A stretch of 64,000 nucleotides of DNA from positions 53,501-117,500 of the forward strand of contig DASUCV010000014.1 of assembly GCA_036275915.1 (NCBI GenBank). The letters are read 5' to 3'. Numbering within the stretch: the first letter of the stretch is position 1; each line of letters opens with the position of its first letter. Position numbers and translations under genes: made by a program. This stretch comes from Candidatus Polarisedimenticolaceae bacterium. Lineage in GTDB: Bacteria; Acidobacteriota; Polarisedimenticolia; Polarisedimenticolales; DASRJG01. Shown here one piece after another: positions 8,631 to 15,809 of the stretch. Below the pieces are notes generated by a model. The model was not told where the DNA came from. It did not search any database and worked only from the letters and a program-made list of their open reading frames with translations.

Positions 8631-9451
8631 GCCATGGGGTCCCGTTCGCGAAAATGTCCGGAGCCGGGAACGACTTCGTCGTGCTCGACGCGTCCACGTG
8701 GGGCTCGATCACGGACCGGGTGTCCTGGGTGCGGCGGGTCTGCCGCCGCGGGCTGTCCGTGGGATCGGACGGCGTCCTCGTCGTCGGGCCCGAGGACGGC
8801 GGTGTCCGGGTCGTCTTCTTCAATCCCGACGGAGGCGAGGCGTTCTGCGGCAACGGATCACGCTGCGCGGCTCGCTTCGCGGCGGCGCGTGGGATGGCGC
8901 CCCGGTCGATGACCCTCGCGACGTACGCCGGTGCCGTCGCGGCTGAAGTGGACGGCGATCGCGTGCGCCTGGTGTTGCCGCCTCCCGTCGATCAAGGCGA
9001 GATCGTGTTGCGCGATGCCGAAGGGTCGGCGCACCGCGCGCGGCTCATCGTGGCCGGCGTGCCGCACGTCGTCCTCCGGGTCGAGGGCCTCGACAGGTGG
9101 CCGCTCGCGCGGATCGCGCCGGCGCTCAGGCGCGACCCGTCGCTCGGGCCGGCGGGAGCCAACATCGATGCCGTCGAAACGGAGAGCGGCGGGGCGGTCC
9201 GTGTCCGCACGTGGGAGCGCGGCGTGGAAGGCGAGACGCTGGCGTGCGGCTCGGGAGCGGTCGCGAGCGCGCTTCTCGCGCGGATCCAGGGGGCGGGGGA
9301 ACGGGTCACCGTCGTTCCGCGGAGCGGGATCCCCCTCGTCGTCGAGCTTCCGGGCGATCCGCGGCGGCCGTCGTCGGCGATCCTCATCGGTGACGCGCGC
9401 TTCGTCTTCGAGGGCGCGTTGTCGGAGGAAGGGCTCGGGCCTCCCCCGTGA
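8627..9451 (+). CDS. dapF: Diaminopimelate epimerase
   Basis: 274 residues from the GTG at 8627, which overlaps the lipoprotein stop as GTGA; the next in-frame methionine would remove the conserved FxKMxGxGNDF start. The enzyme converts LL- to meso-diaminopimelate for lysine and peptidoglycan synthesis. Both catalytic cysteines are present, C74 in FCGNGSRC and C207 in LACGSGAVAS, and the two DapF half-domains are complete. The stop overlaps the following small membrane-protein gene in the same GTGA manner. Confidence 0.93.
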   Translation: MSHGVPFAKMSGAGNDFVVLDASTWGSITDRVSWVRRVCRRGLSVGSDGVLVVGPEDGGVRVVFFNPDGGEAFCGNGSRCAARFAAARGMAPRSMTLATYAGAVAAEVDGDRVRLVLPPPVDQGEIVLRDAEGSAHRARLIVAGVPHVVLRVEGLDRWPLARIAPALRRDPSLGPAGANIDAVETESGGAVRVRTWERGVEGETLACGSGAVASALLARIQGAGERVTVVPRSGIPLVVELPGDPRRPSSAILIGDARFVFEGALSEEGLGPPP

Positions 9452-9687
9452 AACCGGCCTCGCGGCTCAGGAAGGTCCTCGACTGGACCCTCGGCCTCGG
9501 GCTCATCGCTCTCGGCATCGTCGGTCTCGTGCTCCCCGGCCTGCAGGGGATCCTCCTGATCCTCGCGGGGCTCGCGGTCCTGAGCAGTCACAGCCCCAGG
9601 GCGAGGCGTCTTCTCGACATGCTCAAGGCGAAGGTCAAGGCGGCGAAGGACCGCGTGACCAGAAACAAGGGGACAGGCACTAGTTAG
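9448..9687 (+). CDS. Small PGPGW-type transmembrane protein
   Basis: 79 residues. One long hydrophobic hairpin (about 12-48) contains the GLIGIVLPGLQGILLILAG-like segment typical of the PGPGW/DUF454-like family, then SSHSPRARRLLDMLKAKVK, an amphipathic basic tail. The GTG start overlaps the dapF stop. Function is unknown in the family. It ends 6 bases before the stop of the convergent MBL-fold gene. Confidence 0.7.
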   Translation: MKPASRLRKVLDWTLGLGLIALGIVGLVLPGLQGILLILAGLAVLSSHSPRARRLLDMLKAKVKAAKDRVTRNKGTGTS

Positions 9688-9693
9688 GTTGTT

Positions 9694-10644
9694 TCAGTCC
9701 GGCAGCCCGCGGCGCTTGCGGTCGGCGAGCGTCTCGTCGAACGCCTGCGTCACGATCGTGCGCGCGAACGACGGCTTGGCGGCCGGGTCGAACCGTTGCG
9801 CGAGGCCGGGGTCCGCAAGGACGCGATCGACGATGTCCTTCTGCGGCACGAGATCGGTGAACGCTTCCTGCACGCGGCCGCGCGTCCACGCGAGCGTGTC
9901 GCGCATCGTGCGTGCTGCGGCGACGTCCTGCGCCGGCCCCCTCGTCGGGACGAGGAACTTGAGATCGTCGCGTACGAGATCGTTCAAGGCACCGATCCAT
10001 CCGCGGATGTCGGAGTCCTTGCCGTAGGGGTTGCGATCGCCGACCAGCAAGCCGCCGATCGCCATGATCCCCGTCCCCGGGAACTCGACCCAGAGGTCGC
10101 CACGAGAGTGCGCGTGCGGCAGCGGATAGAGCAAAACCTTCCGTACCGGGTCGTCGAGCGTGAACGGCCCCGCCGCGTAGAGGACCGGAAGGACGCGCTT
10201 CGGCTCCTCCCAGCCGCTCGGATCGGCGGCGCGCGCGCGGAACTCGGCGCCAACGTCGAAATCCTTGTCCTCGAGGCTCGCCCGCGCGCTCGCCGAGGCG
10301 ACGACGAGCGTCTCCGGCGGGAACGCCGACGCGCCGCCGCACGCCTCCTGGTGCGGATGCGTGAGGACGAGGTAGCGGACCGGCTTCTTGAGGTCGGTCG
10401 CGATCGCGGCGAGGAGCGCCTTCGCCGCCGCGGGCGTCGGCTGCGCATCGATGACGAGGAGGCCGTCCGCGCGCTCGACGACGATCGAGTTGGTGCCCTC
10501 GAGCCCGGGGGCGGTGTTCCGGTAGACCCGCATGCCGGGGGCGAGGGTCTCGACGTCGAAGTCACCCCGCCGGGCGCCCTCCGGCGCCGCCAGGGACGAG
10601 ACGCAAGCGATCCCCAGCATCACGGTGGCCGCGGCGACACGCAT
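9694..10644 (-). CDS. Exported MBL-fold protein with degraded metal site
   Basis: 316 residues from an ATG at 10644, with a signal peptide (1-20). The fold is that of class B metallo-beta-lactamase-like hydrolases: the N-terminal strands, the TNSIVVERADGLLVIDAQ turn and the later PHAHSRGDLWVEFP loop are all recognisable. The first metal motif HxHxDH reads THPHQEACGG (H96, H98, then Q99-E100), so the aspartate and third histidine are missing. The usual aspartate after strand 11 is replaced by glycine (MAIGG) and the terminal PGHG histidine by VPTRGP. It is therefore probably not a two-metal hydrolase. A TAGATT box lies nine bases before the start. Confidence 0.78.
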   Translation of the reverse strand: MRVAAATVMLGIACVSSLAAPEGARRGDFDVETLAPGMRVYRNTAPGLEGTNSIVVERADGLLVIDAQPTPAAAKALLAAIATDLKKPVRYLVLTHPHQEACGGASAFPPETLVVASASARASLEDKDFDVGAEFRARAADPSGWEEPKRVLPVLYAAGPFTLDDPVRKVLLYPLPHAHSRGDLWVEFPGTGIMAIGGLLVGDRNPYGKDSDIRGWIGALNDLVRDDLKFLVPTRGPAQDVAAARTMRDTLAWTRGRVQEAFTDLVPQKDIVDRVLADPGLAQRFDPAAKPSFARTIVTQAFDETLADRKRRGLPD

Positions 10645-10653
10645 AGAAGCGCG

Positions 10654-10659
10654 AATCTA
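10654..10659 (-). promoter_or_regulatory. Candidate -10 box (TAGATT) of MBL-fold gene
   Basis: TAGATT on the minus strand ends nine bases before the ATG at 10644 with no ribosome binding site between. It lies in the 35-base gap after the transglycosylase stop, so the MBL-fold gene probably has its own start of transcription. Confidence 0.45.
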
Positions 10660-10679
10660 CCATCGGGTCACGGACCGGG

Positions 10680-12800
10680 CTACTCGACCCCGAGCCCTTT
10701 CGGCCACGCGATCGCGTAAAGACGGGCGCCGGCGAGGACGCGCTTGACGTAGATCCTCGTCTCGGGAATCGGGATGCGCTCGACGAAGCGCTCGTCGTCG
10801 GCGCGGGCGGTCGACCACCGCTCGACGCGCGCCGGGCCGCCGTTGTAGGCCGCGAGCCCCGGCGGGACCGACCCGAAGCGCCGGATGTAGTCCTGGAGAT
10901 GGGCGCAGCCGAGCCTGAGATTGGTCTCGGGGTCGAAGAGGTCGTCCGGCTTGAAGGGGGCGATCTTGAGACGCGCCGCGAGCTCGGCCCCCACCGCGGG
11001 CATGACCTGAAGGAGGCCCCGCGCGCCCGCGGACGAGACGGCGAGCGGATTGAACGCGCTCTCCTGGAGGGCGACCGCGGCGAGGAGCGCCGGTGGAAGC
11101 CCGCACTCCTTCGCGGCCTTGGTGATCGCCTCGGCCGACGGCGCGGGGGCGAGGAGGCGCCAGAGCGAGACCGGAACGCGCTCGACGCGTGCGCGGTCAC
11201 GGTCGCCGATCGCGCGCTGCGCGAACGCCACCGCGTCCGCGAGCGAGCCCGCCTGGCGCGCCGCGGTGGCCGCTTCGGAGGCGACCGTCATGCGCGCCGC
11301 GTCGTCGGCGCCGTCGAGCGCCGCACGATACGAGGACGACGCGGCATCCCAGAGTCCGACCGAGGCGAGCTGGCGACCGGCGGCGAGCCATCGACCGGGA
11401 TTCGTCAGGGGGGCCAGATCGCCGGCGGCCGCCGGTACGGGCGTGCCGAGGCGTTTCGCCGCGAGGATCCCGTAGTAGTGGTTGCCGTAATCGGCCGCGA
11501 GGTGCTGCCATGCGTCGCGTGCGGCGGCGGAGCGGCCGCTCGCGTCCGCGATCCGCGCGCGCCAGTAGAGCGCGGTGATCTTGACGCCGTCGGGGGCGTC
11601 GGGCCTAGCGAGCGCGCGGGCGAAGCCGGCGTCGGCGTCCACCGTCTTGCCGAGCTCGTACGCGGCCCACCCTTCCCGGAGGAGGGCGAGCGGGTCGGCG
11701 TCGTCCCCGGCCGCGAGCCGGTAGCGGCGGTAGGCGTCGAGGGTCGCGGGGCTCGGGACACCCTCGCCGGCCTTCGCGAGATCGAGGAGCGCGTGCTCGC
11801 GCCAGGGCGATGCCCCTTGGCGCCCCAAGGTCTGGAGCGCGCTCCGGTAGAGGTCGTACCGGCCGGCGTCGGCGGCGAGCCGCGCCTCGAGGTAGCGCGC
11901 GCCGTCCTTCGTTCCGGCGTCTCCGGTCTTGGCGCGCACGAGCGCCGCGCGCGCTTCCGCCGTCCGGCCGAGCTTGAAGAACGCCTCCCCCGCGGCCAGC
12001 GACTCGGACGGGGTCGGCGGTGACGGGAGCGCCAGCAGATCCAACGCCTGCTGTGTCCGGTTCTCCTCGACGAGCCGGCGTGCCGCCGTGACGAGCTTCG
12101 GGCGATCGGCGGGCTCGAAGCGTGCCGCCGCATCGGGAACCGTTTCCTGGAAGGCGGTCAAGACGAGCGCCGTGTCGTCGGCGGACATCGGCGCGAGCGC
12201 GGCCTCGGCGAGGCGGCGGCGGGCGCCCGCGGGATCGCCGTTCGCGGCCAAGAGGCGGGCCGCTTCGACCGTCCCCGACGCGCTCTTCGCGTCATCGAGA
12301 ACGCGGAGCGCATCTTGCCACCGCCCCTTGGCCACCGCCGATGCGACCACGATCCGCCGCGCGTCGTCGCCCGATGGAAATCCGGGGATCGCCAAGGCGC
12401 GTCGCGCGAGATCGCCGGCGCGATCCGCATCGGAGCCGGCGAGGAGCGCCCGCGCGCGGAGCACGAGCGCGAGAGGGGCGAGCGGCTCCGACTCCGGCAG
12501 CTCGCGCGGGAGCACTCGGGCGATCTCACCGTCCTTCCCTCGCGCGGCGAGACGGGCCGCCGCGAGAACGCGCGCGCGCGGCTCCCACGCCGGGGCCTTG
12601 TAGCGACGAAGGAACGTTGCGATGTCCGCGGTGCCGGCCACGTCGTCGCCCTTCGCATACGCGCGAACCGCGGCCTCGAGAGGCGGCGGCATCGTCCGGG
12701 CGTCGTTCCAGCGCACGGTGCGCTTGGCGACCCAGAGCGTTCCGGCGCCGGCGGCGGCGAGGACGAGGATCCCTGTGACGATCAGCGGTCCTCGGCGCAT
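10680..12800 (-). CDS. Soluble lytic murein transglycosylase (Slt-like)
   Basis: 706 residues from the ATG at 12800. A hydrophobic N-terminal segment (GPLIVTGILVLAAAGAGTLWV) is a signal anchor. Residues 45-560 form an alpha-superhelix of TPR-like repeats, as in Slt70. The C-terminal lysozyme-like SLT domain has the catalytic glutamate E580 in ALQESAFNP, then GARGLLQVMP and AYNGGP. Such enzymes cleave the MurNAc-GlcNAc bond of peptidoglycan to form 1,6-anhydro ends in the periplasm. It follows the GAF-domain gene by 8 bases. Its length is similar to E. coli Slt70 plus an N-terminal anchor. Confidence 0.9.
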   Translation of the reverse strand: MRRGPLIVTGILVLAAAGAGTLWVAKRTVRWNDARTMPPPLEAAVRAYAKGDDVAGTADIATFLRRYKAPAWEPRARVLAAARLAARGKDGEIARVLPRELPESEPLAPLALVLRARALLAGSDADRAGDLARRALAIPGFPSGDDARRIVVASAVAKGRWQDALRVLDDAKSASGTVEAARLLAANGDPAGARRRLAEAALAPMSADDTALVLTAFQETVPDAAARFEPADRPKLVTAARRLVEENRTQQALDLLALPSPPTPSESLAAGEAFFKLGRTAEARAALVRAKTGDAGTKDGARYLEARLAADAGRYDLYRSALQTLGRQGASPWREHALLDLAKAGEGVPSPATLDAYRRYRLAAGDDADPLALLREGWAAYELGKTVDADAGFARALARPDAPDGVKITALYWRARIADASGRSAAARDAWQHLAADYGNHYYGILAAKRLGTPVPAAAGDLAPLTNPGRWLAAGRQLASVGLWDAASSSYRAALDGADDAARMTVASEAATAARQAGSLADAVAFAQRAIGDRDRARVERVPVSLWRLLAPAPSAEAITKAAKECGLPPALLAAVALQESAFNPLAVSSAGARGLLQVMPAVGAELAARLKIAPFKPDDLFDPETNLRLGCAHLQDYIRRFGSVPPGLAAYNGGPARVERWSTARADDERFVERIPIPETRIYVKRVLAGARLYAIAWPKGLGVE

Positions 12801-12808
12801 CGGCGGCC

Positions 12809-13714
12809 TCAGGAGAAGAGCGTCGGGTCTCCGCCGCCGAGCACGTGGACGTAGGCGTCGTCGAGGAGCTTCGCCCCTTCGGCGCCCAGATCGGGGAAGC
12901 GCCGCGTGAACGACTCTCGTCCGCGCTTCAGATGCTCGGCGAGGCGGCTCGTCAGATCGCGCTGGCGGCGGCCGAGGACGACCGCCTCTTCGTTGTAGAG
13001 CCGGATGTCGGTGGCGACCAGGCGCGCGTAGCGGCGAGCCTCTTCGCGACGCGGGTCGTTCTCGGCCGGGCCTGACGCGGCGACACCGCCCCATGGCGCG
13101 AGGGCGGTCGCGGCAGCGGCCGGGACCGCCGCCGCCGCAACGGAGGCGACGACCGGCTCCTCGACGACCGCGACCGGCTCGGGAGGCCGTTCCGCCGGTG
13201 CCGTGGTCACGGCGGCATCCCGGGATTTCAGGCGGCGCCAGGCGAGATCGAGCTCGAGCCGGAGGCGCGCCGCCTGGCAGAGGACGGCGAGCGCCGCCGG
13301 CGACCAGGGTGTTTCGCCTGCATCCCGCTCGGCGACCAGGATGGCGACGGTCTTCCCCGAGACGCGGAGGGGCAGGCCGACGACTTCCGCGGCCGGCGGC
13401 TGGCCGAACGCGGGAGCCGTTTCCCCGTGGACCAGAGAGCGCCACCGGACGTCTTCTTCGGCGGCCAGCGCGGCGAGCCATCCGTCGTCCGAGGGGAGCG
13501 AGGTGTCACGCTGGCGGCGGGCCGCGTCGGCCGGATAGCCGATCGAGCTCCAGCCCTTGAAGCGCCCGTCACGGAGGAGGAAGACGGAGGTTTTCGGCGC
13601 GCCGGCGGTCGCCCCTTCGAGGAGGGCGCGGAAGATCTCGCCGGGGGAGAGGAAGCTGGCGAGCTCCGCCATTTTGCGGTCGAGAAGCTCGAGAGTGGCG
13701 TCTTCGCCTTTCAT
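12809..13714 (-). CDS. GAF-like domain protein with conserved C-terminal helical module
   Basis: 301 residues from ATG 13714; an alternative ATG at 13729 adds five residues. Residues 10-150 look like a degenerate GAF sensor (LASFLSPGEIFRALLEGA, then GLPLRVSGKTVAILVAER). An Ala/Pro-rich linker follows, then a C-terminal module RRYARLVATDIRLYNEE...LKRGRESFTRRFP. A module of this kind recurs at the end of regulatory proteins in deltaproteobacteria-like and acidobacterial genomes, where its role is unknown. No DNA-binding or catalytic residues are seen. It lies between the TPR gene and the lytic transglycosylase, with 22 and 8 bases spacing. Confidence 0.68.
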   Translation of the reverse strand: MKGEDATLELLDRKMAELASFLSPGEIFRALLEGATAGAPKTSVFLLRDGRFKGWSSIGYPADAARRQRDTSLPSDDGWLAALAAEEDVRWRSLVHGETAPAFGQPPAAEVVGLPLRVSGKTVAILVAERDAGETPWSPAALAVLCQAARLRLELDLAWRRLKSRDAAVTTAPAERPPEPVAVVEEPVVASVAAAAVPAAAATALAPWGGVAASGPAENDPRREEARRYARLVATDIRLYNEEAVVLGRRQRDLTSRLAEHLKRGRESFTRRFPDLGAEGAKLLDDAYVHVLGGGDPTLFS

Positions 13715-13736
13715 CGTCGGGGACCTCATGCGGATC

Positions 13737-14846
13737 TTAACCGCTCTCGCCGGTCGGTTGGCGGAGGGCATCGTCCAACAACGACGCGAACTCCGCAAAC
13801 CCTTCGAGAAGGCTCTTGACCTCGGGGGCGAGGCGGATCGCACGCGCGAGGTGCTGGATGGCGGCGCGCGGGTCGTCGCCCCGCGCGAGCACCGAGGCGA
13901 GGTTCAAGCGGTAGGTGGCGCGGTCCGGGGAGATCGCGACCGCGTGCGCGTAGGCGTCCTTGGCCTCTTCCAGGAGGCCGGCTCCCTCGAGGACGTTGCC
14001 GAGGTTGTTCCATCCAGCGTCGTACGAAGGGTCGAGCGCGAGCGCGCGACGGAAGGCATGCGCGGCCTCGGGCTTGCGGTCGGCGAGGACGAGGGCATGA
14101 CCGTAGTTGTTCCAGGCCTCGTGGTCGGAGACGTCGAGGGTGACCGCGCGGTCGAACGCGACGATCGCATCCGTCACCCGCCCGAGGTCGAGATGGGCGC
14201 TCCCGAGGTTGTACCAGACCTCGTGCGACCTCTCGTCGAGCGCTGCCGCCCGCCCGTAGGCCGCGACCGCGCCGCCCGCGTCGCCGCGCGCCGCGCAGGC
14301 GAATCCGAGGTTGAACCAAGCCTGGAAGGAAACCGGCTCGAGGTCGATCGCGCGGCGGAAGCAGCGCACCGCCTCGTCGTAGTCCTCACGCCCGGCGTGC
14401 GCCGTCGCGAGGTTGAACCAGCACTCGTAGCCTTCGGCCTCGAGGGCGATCGCCCGCTCGTAGGCCTCGATCGCCGCATCGTGCGCCCCGAGGTGCACGT
14501 ACGCGTTCCCGAGGTTGTTCCAGGCTTCGAAGAGGTCGGGACGAAGCGCCAGCGCGCGCCGGTACGCCGTGACGGCGCCCTGAGCGTCGCCGAGGGCGTC
14601 CTCGGCGTTCCCGAGATCGAACCACGCCTCGACGAGCGCGGGGTCGTGCCGGAGCGCCGTCCGCCAGGCGGCGACGGCGCCTTCGAGGTCGCCTCGACCG
14701 AAGCGGCCGACCCCTTCCTCGAGGAAGAGAACGGCATCCGCCGCGGCCGGGCTCAGCAGCCCTTGGGACGCGGGTGCGTCACCGGCGAGCTTGATCGGCC
14801 GGCGGTTCGGGGGAACCCGATCTGTCGTGGGAATTCTGTGCCGCAA
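13737..14846 (-). CDS. Tetratricopeptide repeat protein
   Basis: 369 residues if the TTG at 14846 is the start; no ATG or GTG occurs in frame before the repeats. Almost the whole protein is nine or ten TPRs of 34 residues with the recurring W-x-NLG / A-x-x-x-Y-x-x-A pattern (for example EAWNNLGNAYVHLGAHDAA). No signal peptide or membrane segment is seen, so a cytoplasmic scaffold is likely. It is the first gene of the minus-strand run TPR - GAF - transglycosylase and is divergent from lpxC, with 84 bases between. The start codon is the uncertain part. Confidence 0.75.
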   Translation of the reverse strand: MRHRIPTTDRVPPNRRPIKLAGDAPASQGLLSPAAADAVLFLEEGVGRFGRGDLEGAVAAWRTALRHDPALVEAWFDLGNAEDALGDAQGAVTAYRRALALRPDLFEAWNNLGNAYVHLGAHDAAIEAYERAIALEAEGYECWFNLATAHAGREDYDEAVRCFRRAIDLEPVSFQAWFNLGFACAARGDAGGAVAAYGRAAALDERSHEVWYNLGSAHLDLGRVTDAIVAFDRAVTLDVSDHEAWNNYGHALVLADRKPEAAHAFRRALALDPSYDAGWNNLGNVLEGAGLLEEAKDAYAHAVAISPDRATYRLNLASVLARGDDPRAAIQHLARAIRLAPEVKSLLEGFAEFASLLDDALRQPTGESG

Positions 14847-14894
14847 GGCTCGTGAACCTCGGGCTCAGGCCGTTCCCGTAAGACGCCGCTCTTG

Positions 14895-14900
14895 TACCAT
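14895..14900 (+). promoter_or_regulatory. Candidate -10 box (TACCAT) of lpxC operon
   Basis: TACCAT, preceded by TTG, ends 30 bases before the lpxC ATG (14931). It would give a leader of about 24 bases. The -35 is not recognisable. Confidence 0.3.
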
Positions 14901-14930
14901 GCTGGCCGCGATACGGTCAACGGAGCGGCG

Positions 14931-15809
14931 ATGACGAAGCGAAGAACGCTCGCCTCCGAGCGGGGCATCGACGGAGTCGGCCTCCACTCCGGCGCCCTCG
15001 TCCGGATGCGCCTGGTCCCGGCGGCAGCCGGCACGGGCATCGTGTTCGTTCGCACCGATCTCGGCGGCGCGCGCATCGAAGCGACCCTCGACAACGCGGG
15101 ACCGAGCTTCTATGCGACCGTCCTCGCGAGGGACGGCGCGAGCGTGAGCACGATCGAGCACCTGATGGCCGCGCTCTACGCGCTCCAGGTCGACGACCTC
15201 GAGATCCATCTCGATGCCGCCGAGGTTCCGATCCTGGACGGCTCGTCCCGGCCGTTCGTCGCCGCCGTCCGCGAAGCCGGTCTCACGGAGCTCGACGCCG
15301 AGCGCGAGTACATCCACGTCGTCAAGCCGATCACCGTGGCACACGACGACAAGCGGATCTCGGTCCATCCGGCTGCCGAGTACCGCGTCACCTACGCGAT
15401 CGACTTCGATCATCCCGCGCTCGGCTACCAGGAGCTCACGGCGTCCTTGTGGCGCGCCGACCAGTTCGACGACAAGCTCGCCCCGGCGCGGACGTTCACC
15501 TTCGAGCACGAGGTCGAGGCGCTTCGCAAGCGCGGGCTCGCCCTCGGCGGATCGCTCGAGAACGCCGTCGTCGTCGGGCCCCAGGGAATCCTGAACCCGC
15601 CGCTCCGCTTCGCCGACGAGTTCGTCCGGCACAAGATGCTCGACCTCACCGGCGATCTCTCGCTCCTCGGCCATCCGCTCCTCGGTCACGTCGTCGCCTA
15701 CCGTGCGGGGCACGACCTCCACGCACGGCTCGCGCGCGCCATCGCCGCATCCACCGGCTCCTGGTACCTCGCGCCCGCGAGCGAGCTTCCGGCGGAGACC
15801 TCGCCGTAG
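14931..15809 (+). CDS. lpxC: UDP-3-O-acyl-N-acetylglucosamine deacetylase
   Basis: 292 residues from the ATG at 14931. LpxC is the zinc deacetylase that commits UDP-3-O-acyl-GlcNAc to lipid A. Zinc ligands are the histidine in STIEHLMAAL and the His/Asp pair in RHKMLDLTGDL. The catalytic LDGSS segment and the C-terminal AGHDLHARL histidine are present. The stop TAG overlaps the GTG of the following sensor kinase by one base (15809), so lpxC is expressed together with an NtrY/NtrX-like pair rather than with cell-division genes as in enterobacteria. Confidence 0.95.
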   Translation: MTKRRTLASERGIDGVGLHSGALVRMRLVPAAAGTGIVFVRTDLGGARIEATLDNAGPSFYATVLARDGASVSTIEHLMAALYALQVDDLEIHLDAAEVPILDGSSRPFVAAVREAGLTELDAEREYIHVVKPITVAHDDKRISVHPAAEYRVTYAIDFDHPALGYQELTASLWRADQFDDKLAPARTFTFEHEVEALRKRGLALGGSLENAVVVGPQGILNPPLRFADEFVRHKMLDLTGDLSLLGHPLLGHVVAYRAGHDLHARLARAIAASTGSWYLAPASELPAETSP

